Shown one piece after another: positions 54,649 through 64,000 of a stretch of DNA of 64,000 nt. The position numbers were made by a program, and so were the translations under genes. The notes under the pieces were generated by a model. It ran no database searches. It was not told the DNA's origin and saw only the letters and a list, made by a program, of their open reading frames with translations. This DNA is from Sporosarcina sp. P2 (GTDB lineage: Bacteria; Bacillota; Bacilli; Bacillales_A; Planococcaceae): the NCBI RefSeq assembly GCF_002743255.1, contig NZ_PDYY01000001.1, positions 372,001 to 436,000 of the forward strand, given 5' to 3'. Positions within the stretch are counted from its first letter, which is position 1; each line of letters starts with the position of its first letter.

Positions 54649-56361
54649 TTATACTTGGTTAGCTCGATGTAATTGTGCAAATGTACCGTTTTGACGTACT
54701 AACATTTCATACGTCCCTTGCTCTTCGATACCATCTTCTGTCATCACGATAACCTGATCGGCATTGCGAATCGTTGTGAGGCGATGCGCGATGATCAGTG
54801 TGGTGCGATTAACGGCTAGTTCTTCAAGTGATTGTTGAATGATACGTTCCGTTTCTGTATCCAGTGCGGAAGTTGCTTCATCTAGAATGAGAATTGGTGG
54901 ATTTTTCAAGAACATTCGAGCGATTGCGAGGCGCTGCTTTTGTCCACCTGAGAGTTTTAATCCGCGTTCACCAATTTGCGTGTCATAGCCATTCGGCATA
55001 CTATCGATCAAGTCGGTTAGATGGGCTTTTTCTGCAGCTTCATATACTTCTTCGTCAGTTGCATCTAATTTACCGTACGCGATATTATCTCGAATCGTTC
55101 CTGTAAATAAGAAGACATCTTGTTGGACGATCCCAATTTGACTGCGTAATGATTTCTGCGTCATTTCCCGAATATCTACTCCATCAATTGAAATGGAACC
55201 TTCATTGACTTCATAGAAGCGAGGGATGAGTGAACAAATAGTCGTCTTCCCAGCACCTGACGGACCGACGAACGCAACGGTTTGTCCAGCGTGAATCGTT
55301 AAATCGATATTGCGTAACACAGGTCGCTCGGCGTCGTAACCAAATGTCACATCGCGAAGTGTAATATCTCCACGTAACTGATCAACTACTATTGCGTTTT
55401 TTCTATCTTTAATTTCTGGATCTTGATTAATTAACGCACGAAAACGACTAAAACCTGCCATCCCTTTTGGATATAACTCAAGCAACGCGCTAATTTTATC
55501 GATAGGTTTAATCAAAATATTACTAAATAAAATAAAGCTGACGAGTTCACCATACGTTAATTTATCATTCACTGTGAACCAAGCACCGACAATTAAAATA
55601 ACGAGTGTGACGAGGCGAGTGAGCATATACATCGAAGACGTAGCCCAAGCCATGACTTTATACGCTTTAAGTTTAGCCAAGCGGAACTGATCATTGTCTT
55701 GCTGGAAACGACGTAATTCAAAATTTTCATTTGTAAATGACTTCACTACGCGTGAGCCAGACACTGAATCCTCAACCCGTCCATTGACTTCCGCGATATT
55801 TTGATACATTTTATGCCATGCTGCATTCATCTTCTTGTTAGAATAAGAGACGACTACTGCGAGGAGCGGAACCATCACGATGGCGATCAGAGCGAGCTCA
55901 GGGTTGATTGTATACATAATTCCGAATGCGCCTAGAATCGTCATGACCGCGATGAACGCATCTTCTGGTCCATGGTGAGCCAGTTCACCAATATCGAATA
56001 AATCGGTCGTGATGCGTGTCATGATGTGGCCTGTTTTGGTATTGTCAAAAAATCGGAATGATTGCTTCTGCACATGTTCAAATAATTCACGGCGCATATC
56101 GGTTTCGATGTTAATTCCGAGTTTATGCCCTAAATAGCTAACAATATAATGAAGAAACGTACTCACTAAATAAACGAGCAATAGTAAAAAGCTTACGGTG
56201 ATAATTCGATTCCAATCTCCTGACGGCAGGAGTCCGTCGATAAACCACTGAACAGCGAGAGGGAAAGCCAGTTCAAGAAGTGCTACAAAAATGGCGCTGA
56301 AAAAATCGATCAAGAACAAGCGCTTATGTGGCTTGTAGTAGGAGAAAAATTGTGTAATCAT
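54649..56361 (-). CDS. ABC exporter half-transporter (type IV, multidrug/lipid)
   Basis: 570 residues. Six membrane helices (about 15-320) precede the nucleotide-binding domain: Walker A GPSGAGKTT, signature LSGGQKQRLAIAR, Walker B ILILDEATSALD, switch IIAHRLTTI. It resembles B. subtilis YgaD/BmrA-type homodimeric exporters. AAAGGAA places the ATG at 56361; the frame extends 30 codons upstream without support. It is a single-gene unit. Confidence 0.9.
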   Translation of the reverse strand: MITQFFSYYKPHKRLFLIDFFSAIFVALLELAFPLAVQWFIDGLLPSGDWNRIITVSFLLLLVYLVSTFLHYIVSYLGHKLGINIETDMRRELFEHVQKQSFRFFDNTKTGHIMTRITTDLFDIGELAHHGPEDAFIAVMTILGAFGIMYTINPELALIAIVMVPLLAVVVSYSNKKMNAAWHKMYQNIAEVNGRVEDSVSGSRVVKSFTNENFELRRFQQDNDQFRLAKLKAYKVMAWATSSMYMLTRLVTLVILIVGAWFTVNDKLTYGELVSFILFSNILIKPIDKISALLELYPKGMAGFSRFRALINQDPEIKDRKNAIVVDQLRGDITLRDVTFGYDAERPVLRNIDLTIHAGQTVAFVGPSGAGKTTICSLIPRFYEVNEGSISIDGVDIREMTQKSLRSQIGIVQQDVFLFTGTIRDNIAYGKLDATDEEVYEAAEKAHLTDLIDSMPNGYDTQIGERGLKLSGGQKQRLAIARMFLKNPPILILDEATSALDTETERIIQQSLEELAVNRTTLIIAHRLTTIRNADQVIVMTEDGIEEQGTYEMLVRQNGTFAQLHRANQV

Positions 56362-57016
56362 GTAGTAATTCCTTTCCGTTGATGTATTAGTAGTATAAGA
56401 GAAGACTGAGAAAAAATCATCTATTAGTAAACTATAAGCTACTAAGAGCAACGTTGGAAGAAGAACTGTTGCTGAACCTACCCAAATAGTGTAACAACAT
56501 TAAAGTTTTTCTTAATGTGTCAACTGGCGGGATACGTTAGGTTAAATATGTTTCTCATCTAGTGCTAAAACAGTTTCGAAATAATTGGATTAGAAGAGAT
56601 GTGGAAAGAAAGGTGTTTGAATATATATTTTTGTTATCTTGGATATGGTGTATTTATGGAATAAGTTTGAGGCATTCGCTTAGTTGATTGGAGCCGAAGC
56701 CGGTAACTCTGGGAGGATCAGCGAGAGCCGTAACGGGGAACGGCTTTTGCGAGTGAAGCGTAGCGAGAAGGAGCACATCTTTGCTTTGACAGGTGAAACA
56801 CCCGGCGAAGCGAAGCGTAGGGGTGTGGTTCACCGCACGCCCAAAAGACACGCGTCCGGCTGCAGCGCAGATCAACGGGTTGCGACCACTGTCTCGTTAA
56901 AGGGTGCAATTGTAGCACTATGTACATTTTATGTATAAGAACTACGCCAGTAGCAGAAAATTTGATAATAGGACAACTAACATACTTTAGAATCATGTAC
57001 TATGATCTGAATCGAT
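56362..57016. other. intergenic carrying a GC-rich structured repeat
   Basis: It separates the leftward exporter and the rightward urea transporter. Its centre is the element at 56684-56876; the flanks are AT-rich and show nothing else. Confidence 0.5.
56684..56876. repeat. ~193-bp GC-rich dispersed element of Bacillaceae type
   Basis: It starts TTGATTGGAGCCGAAGCCGG and ends CCGGCTGCAGCGCAGATCAA, imperfect inverted ends; inside are several stems such as GAGCCGTAACGGGGAACGGC and GGTGAAACACC. It resembles, from memory, a class of repeats seen between genes in many Bacillaceae genomes (ends TTGATTGGAGC...GCAGATCAAC). Its GC content is visibly higher than its surroundings. It encodes no credible protein; its function is unknown. 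Confidence 0.65.
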
Positions 57017-57082
57017 ATGTCACTAAAGTTGATGAAAATAGGTAAGACGATTTGGGAGACGGAAAAGAGAGTGAATCAATCG

Positions 57083-58012
57083 ATGCAAGTGATGAAAGAA
57101 GGAAAGTTTTTGGCTTTTCTTAAAGAATCTCTTAAAGGGATATCTCAGATTATTTATGTCGAGAACATCATTACAGGTCTTCTAATTTTATTAGCAATTA
57201 CTGTTTCTTCATTTTCATTGGGAATCATTGCGCTATTATCCGCCATGATCGGTACACTGGTTGCGAAAATAGGCGGTGCAGATAAAACATTGATCAGTAA
57301 AGGGTTGATGAGCTATAATTCTGTGCTTTCCGGATTAGTGCTACAAACATGTTTGACCGGACCAAACGTCTGGATTGTCGCATTGGTAGGAGCGGCGATC
57401 ACTGCGATATTCACAGCGACGTTAATGTATTTCTTAGGCAACGTCGGCATCCCGATTCTGACGTTACCATTTATCCTACTCACTTGGTTTGTACTACTTT
57501 CAACTTATAAACTCGATAGTATCAAGTTAAATGAATCACTGTCTCCACAAAGTGTAGCTAATTGGGAACTGCATGTAGAAGGCGAAATTAATCTATTCCA
57601 AGCAATTTTCAATGGAATCGGTCAAATCTTTTTTCTAACTGAAACCATACCTGGTCTTTTATTATTCCTAGCGGTATTTTGGGCTAGCAGGAAAATGGGC
57701 ATATATGCGGTCATCGGAAACGTGGTCGCTTGTGTTACAGCTCTTGCTTTAGGCGGGGAACATACGTTGATCATGTTGGGATTATACAGTTATAACGCTA
57801 TTTTAACCATTTTAGCTGTATCAGTTGTGTACAACACGAAGGAAAATCGCTATGCACCTATTACAGGGGTGGTAGCGGCATGTATGACAGTTCCTCTAAT
57901 GGCGAGTGTCAGCATTTGGTTATTACCGTTTGGGCTTCCTGCATTAACGATGCCGTTTGTAATGAGCACTTGGTTGATTTTGGGGGCTAGGAAAGTTCTA
58001 CCGAATGTATAA
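57083..58012 (+). CDS. urea transporter, UT family
   Basis: 309 residues from the chosen ATG (57083, after GAGAGTGA). The frame reaches back to an ATG at 57017, which has no ribosome site, so the start is uncertain. The two internal repeats of urea channels are visible (ISQIIYVENIITGLLILLAI with LSGLVLQTC, and IGQIFFLTETIPGLLLFLAV with YNAILTILAV), each with the L-P-F-x-x-x-T/S-W filter element (TLPFILLTW, TMPFVMSTW). It passes urea through the membrane. The next operon may import nickel, as urease needs. Confidence 0.88.
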   Translation: MQVMKEGKFLAFLKESLKGISQIIYVENIITGLLILLAITVSSFSLGIIALLSAMIGTLVAKIGGADKTLISKGLMSYNSVLSGLVLQTCLTGPNVWIVALVGAAITAIFTATLMYFLGNVGIPILTLPFILLTWFVLLSTYKLDSIKLNESLSPQSVANWELHVEGEINLFQAIFNGIGQIFFLTETIPGLLLFLAVFWASRKMGIYAVIGNVVACVTALALGGEHTLIMLGLYSYNAILTILAVSVVYNTKENRYAPITGVVAACMTVPLMASVSIWLLPFGLPALTMPFVMSTWLILGARKVLPNV

Positions 58013-58114
58013 CGTTCTATAATAAAAAATATAAATCGTTAGACAGGACAAATGTATACAAACATGAAATAATTATAAAATGTGGTAAATTTAATGAGAA
58101 AAAAGGAGATCCTA

Positions 58115-59695
58115 ATGATTACAATGAATAAGAAAATGCTAGTACTTTTCATGGTACTTGTAGTGATGGTAGCAGGTTGTAATAAAAAAGAAGATGCAGA
58201 AAAATCAACTCCATCTAAAGAGAATCGCCTCATTTATGCTTCCGAAGAGGAGTTCGAAGGGCTAAACCCGATTCTCGAAGAAACGAACCTAGATGCACTG
58301 TTGTTTCGTGGAGTCATGCGATTTGATGAAAATAATAAAGTAGTTACGGATATCGCAGACTCGTTCGATGTATCAGAGGATAAACTTACGTATACGTTTA
58401 CGTTAAAAGAAGGTATTACATTTCATGACGGGAAAGAACTTACGGCAGAAGATGTCGTGTTCACGATAGAAAGTATTATGGATGATCAAAACGCTTCATT
58501 TTTGAAGTCTGATTTTGAAGAAGTGGAATCTACCAAAACGCTGGATGATTATACCGTAGAAATTACATTAAAGCAGCCATTTACACCGTTACTCGACAAG
58601 TTAACTGTACCGATCCTTCCGAAACATGCGTTTGAAGGAGTCGATATGAGAACGGCTGACTTTAACAGCCATCCGATTGGTGCAGGGCCGTATATGTTTG
58701 ATAATTGGGATCGCGGCAATTCGTTGACATTACAGGCGTACAGCGACTTTTTTGGAACGAAACCTTCGATTGAAAAAGTGATTTTTAAATTTATTCCTGA
58801 TAGTAATGTTCGGGCACTGCAGTTAAAATCGGGCGAGGTAGATGTTGCACTTTTGGATCCTGTACAAGTAGAAAACTTGAAAAGAGAAGAGAATGTAACG
58901 ATTTACGATATAGAATCGGCGGATTACCGCGGTATTTTATTCAATATGAAGTTGGATCTTTGGAAAGATGTCAATGTACGTCGTGCATTTAGTTATGCTA
59001 CCGATCGAGAGCAAATAGTAAAAGGGATTCTAAAAGGACATGGCTCTGTTGCCTACTCACCATTGCAAAATCATGAATTCCATAATGATCAAATTGAAAA
59101 GTACACCTATGACGTGGATAAAGCGAATGCGCTGTTAGATGAGGCAGGTTGGAAAGAAAATGAGGATGGTATCCGTACTAAAGACGGAGAAAAATTAGCA
59201 TTTACGATAACTGCTCCCGCAAGTGATACCGTTCGTGTCAATATGGCGAATTACGTTGCCGAAGGTTTTAAGGACATTGGGGCTGATGTAAAAGTAGCTG
59301 CACTCGACTGGAGCGCGATTACGATCGAAGACGCAGATGCGTTCATGGTGGGTTGGGGCAGTCCCTATGACGCGGATCATCATACGCACATATTGTTCCA
59401 TACGAATGAATCGAGTATCAATAGCTCCGGTTACAACTATGGTAGTTATTCGAATGAAAAAGTGGATGAACTCCTTGCAAAAGGACGCACCACGACGGAT
59501 CCGGAAGAACGTAAAGCGATTTATATGCAGTTCCAAGAAGAACTTGCGAAGGATCCCGCATTTGACTTTATTGCCTACGTGAATGCGGTGTATGGTATTA
59601 ATAAAAATGTGAGCGGTGTGAAAGAACGAACGCTAGGTCATCATGGATCTGGTTTCCTCTGGAATGTTGAGGAGTGGAAGTGGAATGATCGGTAA
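58115..59695 (+). CDS. Opp/Nik/Cnt-type ABC importer, substrate-binding lipoprotein
   Basis: 526 residues. Lipobox VMVAGC, then a peptide/nickel-binding (SBP family 5) fold: LTYTFTLKEGITFHDGKELT, GAGPYMF, RAFSYATDREQIVKGIL. A His-rich stretch DADHHTHILFH lies near residue 430. The gene order binding protein-permease-permease-ATPase-ATPase is that of nikABCDE and cntABCDF. The substrate may be a nickel complex, metallophore or peptide; the urea transporter upstream favours nickel. AAGGAG places the ATG at 58115. Confidence 0.86.
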   Translation: MITMNKKMLVLFMVLVVMVAGCNKKEDAEKSTPSKENRLIYASEEEFEGLNPILEETNLDALLFRGVMRFDENNKVVTDIADSFDVSEDKLTYTFTLKEGITFHDGKELTAEDVVFTIESIMDDQNASFLKSDFEEVESTKTLDDYTVEITLKQPFTPLLDKLTVPILPKHAFEGVDMRTADFNSHPIGAGPYMFDNWDRGNSLTLQAYSDFFGTKPSIEKVIFKFIPDSNVRALQLKSGEVDVALLDPVQVENLKREENVTIYDIESADYRGILFNMKLDLWKDVNVRRAFSYATDREQIVKGILKGHGSVAYSPLQNHEFHNDQIEKYTYDVDKANALLDEAGWKENEDGIRTKDGEKLAFTITAPASDTVRVNMANYVAEGFKDIGADVKVAALDWSAITIEDADAFMVGWGSPYDADHHTHILFHTNESSINSSGYNYGSYSNEKVDELLAKGRTTTDPEERKAIYMQFQEELAKDPAFDFIAYVNAVYGINKNVSGVKERTLGHHGSGFLWNVEEWKWNDR

Positions 59696-60653
59696 ATGGA
59701 TTGGGAAGCGAATGGTGATGGGGCTCATAGTCCTCCTCATCGTTAGCTTCCTCTCTTTTTTCATTATGCAAGCAGCACCTGGAGATCCTGCAACAGCCTT
59801 CTATGGAGGAAATGCGCAGACGTTAACTGCAACCGAAAAAGAGCGCATTACCCGTGCGTATGCATTAGACCGTCCTGTTGCAGAACAATATGTTGCGTGG
59901 CTAGGAGAAACCGTTAAAGGGAATTTAGGAATTTCCTATAAAGAAGGCAGACCCGTGTTTGAAATCATTAGGGAACGACTACCGAATACGTTGCTATTAT
60001 TTGGCGTGACGATGTTTTGTATTGTCTTGGGTTCCTTTTGGCTCGGTACAGTGGCCGGTATGAAAGCGAATTCTATTTGGGATAAAGGACTGTCCACATT
60101 TAGTATCGCGACGTCTTCCATACCTCCCTTTTGGCTTGGTATTTTGTTCATCTATATCTTTGCTGTGAGTCTAGGGATTCTTCCTTCCTCTGGTTCGGGC
60201 GATGTAGGTGGTAATGGCGGCATGGTAGATAAAATTCGTCATCTCATGATGCCCGCTAGCGTGATAATTGTAACGCATGTAGGGATTTATGCACGTTTTC
60301 TACAGGAAAGTATTAAGAGAGAAAATGGCCAGTACTATGTGAAGGTGGCACGCGCAAATGGTGTAATGGAGAGATCCATTCGAAACGGAATCGTGCGTAA
60401 CGCCTCTATTCCGTACTTGAATTATATCGCTATGACTATTCCGTCGTTTTTTGGTGGTTCTATTATTGTGGAATCATTGTTTGCGTGGTCCGGAATAGGG
60501 CAATTGACGGTCAAAGCAGTTGTGACAAAGGATTTCCCTTTATTAATGGGCAGCATTATGGTGACTGGCATCCTGGTCGTCATTACGCTATTTATTGTCG
60601 ATCTCATTATGTACGCTATCGATCCGAAGCTACGTAAAGGAGGTATTCGGTAA
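59685..60653 (+). CDS. Opp/Nik/Cnt-type ABC importer, permease (NikB/CntB-like)
   Basis: 322 residues, about six membrane segments; N-terminal QAAPGDPA motif of the OppB/NikB group, and an EAA loop YVKVARANGVMERSIRNGIV. The ATG at 59685 overlaps the end of the binding-protein gene by 11 bases after GAGGAG; 14 codons of open frame upstream are not used. Confidence 0.9.
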   Translation: MIGKWIGKRMVMGLIVLLIVSFLSFFIMQAAPGDPATAFYGGNAQTLTATEKERITRAYALDRPVAEQYVAWLGETVKGNLGISYKEGRPVFEIIRERLPNTLLLFGVTMFCIVLGSFWLGTVAGMKANSIWDKGLSTFSIATSSIPPFWLGILFIYIFAVSLGILPSSGSGDVGGNGGMVDKIRHLMMPASVIIVTHVGIYARFLQESIKRENGQYYVKVARANGVMERSIRNGIVRNASIPYLNYIAMTIPSFFGGSIIVESLFAWSGIGQLTVKAVVTKDFPLLMGSIMVTGILVVITLFIVDLIMYAIDPKLRKGGIR

Positions 60654-61466
60654 ATGAAGTTACGGAAAGCACTTTTGTTTTGGTATAGCCTTCTTGGATT
60701 GATTGTATTTTTGACAGTGTTTTCAACTATATTCTCCCCCTACAGTCCGAATGAAATGAATATGGATGAAATATATAGTGCTCCGAGTAGTGATCATTGG
60801 TTAGGAACAGACCATTTAGGCCGAGACGTTTTTTCACGTTTACTTGAAGGTGGAAAAGTGACACTCGTTGTAGCAAGTGGTTCGGTTATTTTGTCGCTAT
60901 TCATTGGAATTGTGTATGGTGGGATTAGTGGCTATTTTGGCGGCGTAATCGATACCGTCATGATGCGGCTATTGGAAGCACTGATTACCATTCCCGCACT
61001 AATTATTATTTTAGTGTTTCAGGTAATCGTTCAAGGCGGAATGTGGAGCATGGCACTGCTCATTGGATTGACGGGATGGCTTGTTACCGCAAGAATTGTG
61101 CGTTCAGAATTCATTCGTCTAAAAGAAGAAGAGTTTATTAAAATGGCCAACATGTTAGGGACGCCTGTTTGGAACATACTATGGGGTCATTTGCTACGCA
61201 ACAGCATACCCGCTATTTTTGTCGTGACGCTATTTAATTTTGCTGGCGCGATCTTTATGGAAGTGTCACTTAGTTTTCTCGGTATCGGTATACCTCCAAC
61301 GATTCCTTCTTGGGGGAATATGTTATACTACGCGCAAAACGATATTTTAATTGGTGCTTGGTGGATTGGATTATTTCCAGGCATTATGATTTTTTTGACT
61401 ATCCTCGCTATTAATTTTATCGGAGAGGCGTGGAAAAATCCGGAGCGGAGGCGAGTCAATGATTGA
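60654..61466 (+). CDS. Opp/Nik/Cnt-type ABC importer, permease (NikC/CntC-like)
   Basis: 270 residues, about six membrane segments; LGTDHLGRDVFSRLLEGG near the N-terminus is the OppC/NikC signature, and the EAA loop reads FIKMANMLGTPVWNILWGHL. The ATG directly follows the upstream stop; AAAGGAGG lies 11 bases before. Confidence 0.92.
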   Translation: MKLRKALLFWYSLLGLIVFLTVFSTIFSPYSPNEMNMDEIYSAPSSDHWLGTDHLGRDVFSRLLEGGKVTLVVASGSVILSLFIGIVYGGISGYFGGVIDTVMMRLLEALITIPALIIILVFQVIVQGGMWSMALLIGLTGWLVTARIVRSEFIRLKEEEFIKMANMLGTPVWNILWGHLLRNSIPAIFVVTLFNFAGAIFMEVSLSFLGIGIPPTIPSWGNMLYYAQNDILIGAWWIGLFPGIMIFLTILAINFIGEAWKNPERRRVND

Positions 61467-62208
61467 AGTACGAGACCTATCTATTCAGATAAAAGGTAAG
61501 CACATTACGCATCATATTGATTTCACAATAACGCGTGGAAACATCACGTCGCTGATTGGAGAAAGCGGCAGTGGAAAAAGCATGACGGTATCCGCATTGC
61601 TTGGTATGTTGCCAGATGACGCGAAAGTTAGCGGATCTATCATGTACGAAGGTCGAAACTTATTGGATGCGTCTGATCAGGAGATGGAAAGCGTGAGGAA
61701 GCAGGATGTTTTCACGATATTCCAAGACGCATTAAACAGTTTTAATCCGTCTGTGAAAATGGGGCGTCAACTCTATGCATTTTCAGGGGAACGAGTAGGA
61801 GACTCATTACCTGTATTTAATGAAAAAATGCATGTGATTTTAGAAAAGTTGGGACTATCTTGGGAAGTGGTCGAGCAATATCCTTTTCAATTATCAGGCG
61901 GGATGTTGCAAAGGTGTATGATTGCGTGTGCATTTTATGTGGAACCTGCCTTACTCATCGCAGACGAGCCTACATCCGCACTCGATATGGTACTCCAAAA
62001 AGAATTTATCCAATTGCTAATTCGTCTCAATGAAGAAAAGGGAACGACGATTTTTCTCATTACCCATGACCTGGATATCGTCGCTAAAGCCGCTCATGAA
62101 ATGGTCGTTATGCAGCAAGGAAGAATTGTGGAAACGGGAAAGGTGGAAACGATTTTCTCGCACCCCGGTCATGCTTATACGAAGCGGTTGTTGAAGAGTA
62201 GATTTTAG
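61459..62208 (+). CDS. Opp/Nik/Cnt-type ABC importer, ATPase 1
   Basis: 249 residues. Walker A GESGSGKSM, signature LSGGMLQRCMIA, Walker B LLIADEPTSALD, switch LITHDLDIVAKAA. NikD/CntD type. It overlaps the upstream permease by eight bases; GGAGGCGAG precedes the ATG. Confidence 0.91.
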   Translation: MIEVRDLSIQIKGKHITHHIDFTITRGNITSLIGESGSGKSMTVSALLGMLPDDAKVSGSIMYEGRNLLDASDQEMESVRKQDVFTIFQDALNSFNPSVKMGRQLYAFSGERVGDSLPVFNEKMHVILEKLGLSWEVVEQYPFQLSGGMLQRCMIACAFYVEPALLIADEPTSALDMVLQKEFIQLLIRLNEEKGTTIFLITHDLDIVAKAAHEMVVMQQGRIVETGKVETIFSHPGHAYTKRLLKSRF

Positions 62209-62221
62209 GAGTGGATGGCAG

Positions 62222-62968
62222 ATGTTAGCGGTATCAAATATTTCAAAAAGTTACTACAATGGAAGCCAGACGAAAAAAGCGTTGAACGGGATTGATCTGA
62301 CTGTAGGCAAAGGGGAAGTTGTAGGTTTAGTAGGCGAGAGTGGTTGTGGAAAGAGTACGCTTGCACGTGTCGTAATGCAACTGGAATCAGCTGACAGTGG
62401 TCTCATTACATTCAACGGTAAACCAGTCACACGAAAAAGTCGGAAATCCTTTTATCAAGCGACCCAATTAATTTTTCAAAATGCGTCAGCTGCGCTTAAT
62501 CCTTCCTGGACGGTGCGTAAAATATTACTCGAGCCTCTTCGCACGATGAAAAGAGATCGTGATTCACATATTCGGCACATGCTTGAAAGAGTAAAACTAT
62601 CGGAAATGCATTTACATAAATATCCTTCAGAATTGAGTGGCGGGGAACGGCAACGTGTCAACTTGCTTCGCTCGCTTTTAGTTGAACCCGATTTGCTCAT
62701 TTGTGATGAAATCATTTCCAATTTGGATCGATTAATTCAAAGGGAAATCATTGATTTGCTTCTAGAACTGAATCGGGAAATGGGTATGTCGATTTTATTC
62801 ATTGCGCATGATCTGCAGGCCGTCATGTATGCATGTGATAGAATATATGTAATGAAAGATGGACGAGTGGTGGACGAAAGTGTGAAAACAGATGGAGTAT
62901 TTCATTTTTCACAGTCGTATGCAAGCCAACTATTTGACTCTGTATTAGGGAATCGAATGAGGGAGTAG
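62222..62968 (+). CDS. Opp/Nik/Cnt-type ABC importer, ATPase 2
   Basis: 248 residues. Walker A GESGCGKST, signature LSGGERQRVNLLR, Walker B LLICDEIISNLD (the usual EPTS reads EIIS, as in some CntF/NikE proteins), switch FIAHDLQAVMYAC. Last gene of the operon, 13 bases after ATPase 1; AGGAGTGG precedes the ATG. Confidence 0.9.
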   Translation: MLAVSNISKSYYNGSQTKKALNGIDLTVGKGEVVGLVGESGCGKSTLARVVMQLESADSGLITFNGKPVTRKSRKSFYQATQLIFQNASAALNPSWTVRKILLEPLRTMKRDRDSHIRHMLERVKLSEMHLHKYPSELSGGERQRVNLLRSLLVEPDLLICDEIISNLDRLIQREIIDLLLELNREMGMSILFIAHDLQAVMYACDRIYVMKDGRVVDESVKTDGVFHFSQSYASQLFDSVLGNRMRE

Positions 62969-63025
62969 CGTATTGTCTACGTATCCCCATTCTGGTTTAC
63001 AAGTATCTAGACTTTACACGATAAC

Positions 63026-63055
63026 AAACCTCCTTACCTTTGCGTAAGGAGGTTT
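63026..63055 (+). terminator. terminator of the importer operon
   Basis: A perfect 12-bp stem AAACCTCCTTAC/GTAAGGAGGTTT, loop CTTTGC, then CGTCTT; the T-run is weak. Confidence 0.75.
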
Positions 63056-63201
63056 CGTCTTACAATTTGGAAGTGGAGTTATATACTGAAAATGATGAAC
63101 CTATATATAGACCAAACTTTTATATTAACTGATCAAGCTCTTGATTAAGACAGCTGTTTAGAGCTAGCTGTGCATTATAAAATATAGAAAGGGTGTATAG
63201 A

Positions 63202-64000
63202 ATGAATGATTATTTAGTAAAAGCAGTGGCTTATCAAAATCAAATACGTGCGTACGCAGTGAATTCAACTGCAACAGTAGCGGAAGCACAGCGAGGGCAT
63301 GCGGCTAGGCCAACAGCCGCCGACGCCCTCGGACGTTCAATGACTGCCGGTGTAATTCTTGGCGCTATGTTAAAGGGTGAGGAAAAAGTATCGGTTAAAA
63401 TTAATGGTGGCGGACCACTCGGTACCATTATTGTGGATTCCAACGCGAAAGGTGAAGTTCGTGGATATGTCTCGAATCCTCAAACGGAAATAAACGAGGT
63501 AGGAAAAGCAGTCGGAATGAAGGGCTTGTTAACTGTCTCAAAAGATGTCGGGCTGATGCATCCTTTCGTCGGACAAATCCCTCTCATTTCCGGGGAAATT
63601 GCAGAAGACTATACATCGTATCTATCTAGATCTGAACAAACGGCATCTGCTGTCGGAGTAGGTGTGTTAGTAAATTCTGATTATACCGTAAAGGCCGCGG
63701 GTGGTTTTATTATTCAACTCATGCCGGGCGCGGATGAGGACGTAATGAGTATGATTGAAGAACGAATAAAAGTAATTGCACCATTGTCTTCCATCATCGC
63801 AGAAGGAAGTACACCCGAACAAATACTTGAGCACGTTTTAGGATCGGAAAATGTCACAGTGTTAGAAAGTATGCCCGTTCAATTTCAGTGTCAATGTTCT
63901 GTGGACCGGATCTCCAATGCAATTATCAGCTTAGGAAGCGAAGAAATTCAAGACATGATTGAAACGGATGGACACGCCGAAGCGAATTGCCATTTCTGTA
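63202..64000 (+). CDS. hslO: Hsp33 redox-regulated chaperone (partial at right edge)
   Basis: The first 266 codons are present; the family is about 290 residues, so only the last ~25 are missing. [20 protein letters not shown] and [16 protein letters not shown] match HslO. The redox zinc site shows QCQCS and CHFC, all four Cys in place. It is a cytosolic holdase activated by disulfide formation under oxidative stress. AAAGGGTG precedes the ATG. Confidence 0.95.
   Translation, partial: MNDYLVKAVAYQNQIRAYAVNSTATVAEAQRGHAARPTAADALGRSMTAGVILGAMLKGEEKVSVKINGGGPLGTIIVDSNAKGEVRGYVSNPQTEINEVGKAVGMKGLLTVSKDVGLMHPFVGQIPLISGEIAEDYTSYLSRSEQTASAVGVGVLVNSDYTVKAAGGFIIQLMPGADEDVMSMIEERIKVIAPLSSIIAEGSTPEQILEHVLGSENVTVLESMPVQFQCQCSVDRISNAIISLGSEEIQDMIETDGHAEANCHFC

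Noticed and set aside
56684..56938. 84-codon frame and overlapping minus-strand frames
   Set aside because: They translate the GC-rich structured repeat; the DNA structure explains the open frames better than coding.

Overview
The window reads as chromosome of a spore-forming, low-to-moderate GC Bacillota, most likely Planococcaceae close to Sporosarcina. The evidence is GerA-type germinant receptor genes, two S-layer-homology proteins, a Bacillus-type [4Fe-4S] ferredoxin with a YumC-type reductase, a YdhG/Fra protein, strong Shine-Dalgarno sites, a match to the CcpA cre consensus, and a urea transporter beside a nickel/peptide-type importer. No rRNA, tRNA or CRISPR array was seen.

Layout. 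1-1815 (minus): start of a gerAC-type lipoprotein gene behind a gerAA-type gene. 2310-3557: SLH protein. 3717-12572: malonate utilisation, with madL-madM-TauE leftwards and a GntR regulator plus mdcH-A-B-C-DE-G rightwards from a shared control region carrying mirror-image operators; mdcD and mdcE are fused. 12573-18300: a repeat-rich patch with an SLH gene remnant, an AT-rich pair resembling 2-aminoethylphosphonate transaminase and phosphonate cytidylyltransferase, an arylamine N-acetyltransferase, a second SLH protein, fra, and three copies of a GGTACCAGGTCCCGACAC palindrome. 18441-29599: assorted genes (an efflux MFS gene with an attenuator-like leader, thermonuclease, M28 peptidase, GMC oxidoreductase, SdpR-like repressor, aldo/keto reductase, Ca2+/cation antiporter) and an OsmC remnant.

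30326-53646 is the most notable region: an apparent aromatic-degradation island. It holds a Rieske ring-hydroxylating dioxygenase (alpha, beta), a BphB-like cis-dihydrodiol dehydrogenase, a two-domain extradiol dioxygenase and an alpha/beta hydrolase, which is a ring-hydroxylation plus meta-cleavage route. With them are a ThDP-dependent enzyme, an aldehyde dehydrogenase, an aspartate-dehydrogenase-like protein, an SDR without its catalytic residues, a NitT/TauT-type importer with two permeases, an MFS carrier, two paralogous cupins, and a redox block of 2-oxoacid:ferredoxin oxidoreductase, ferredoxin and ferredoxin-NADP reductase. No Rieske-type ferredoxin is present, so that block is the obvious electron source. 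Five transcription units share one operator layout just downstream of their promoters: AAAC-N2/3-GTTT followed by a third AAAC half-site, always 16 nt from the G of GTTT to the last C. The IclR-family gene inside the island is the natural candidate to bind it. Gene debris lies at both edges: a 5'-truncated response regulator on the left, an IS3 remnant and an orphan C-terminal fragment on the right. The substrate cannot be read from the sequence.

54649-64000: an ABC exporter (minus), a GC-rich structured repeat, a urea transporter, a five-gene Opp/Nik/Cnt-type importer and the start of hslO.
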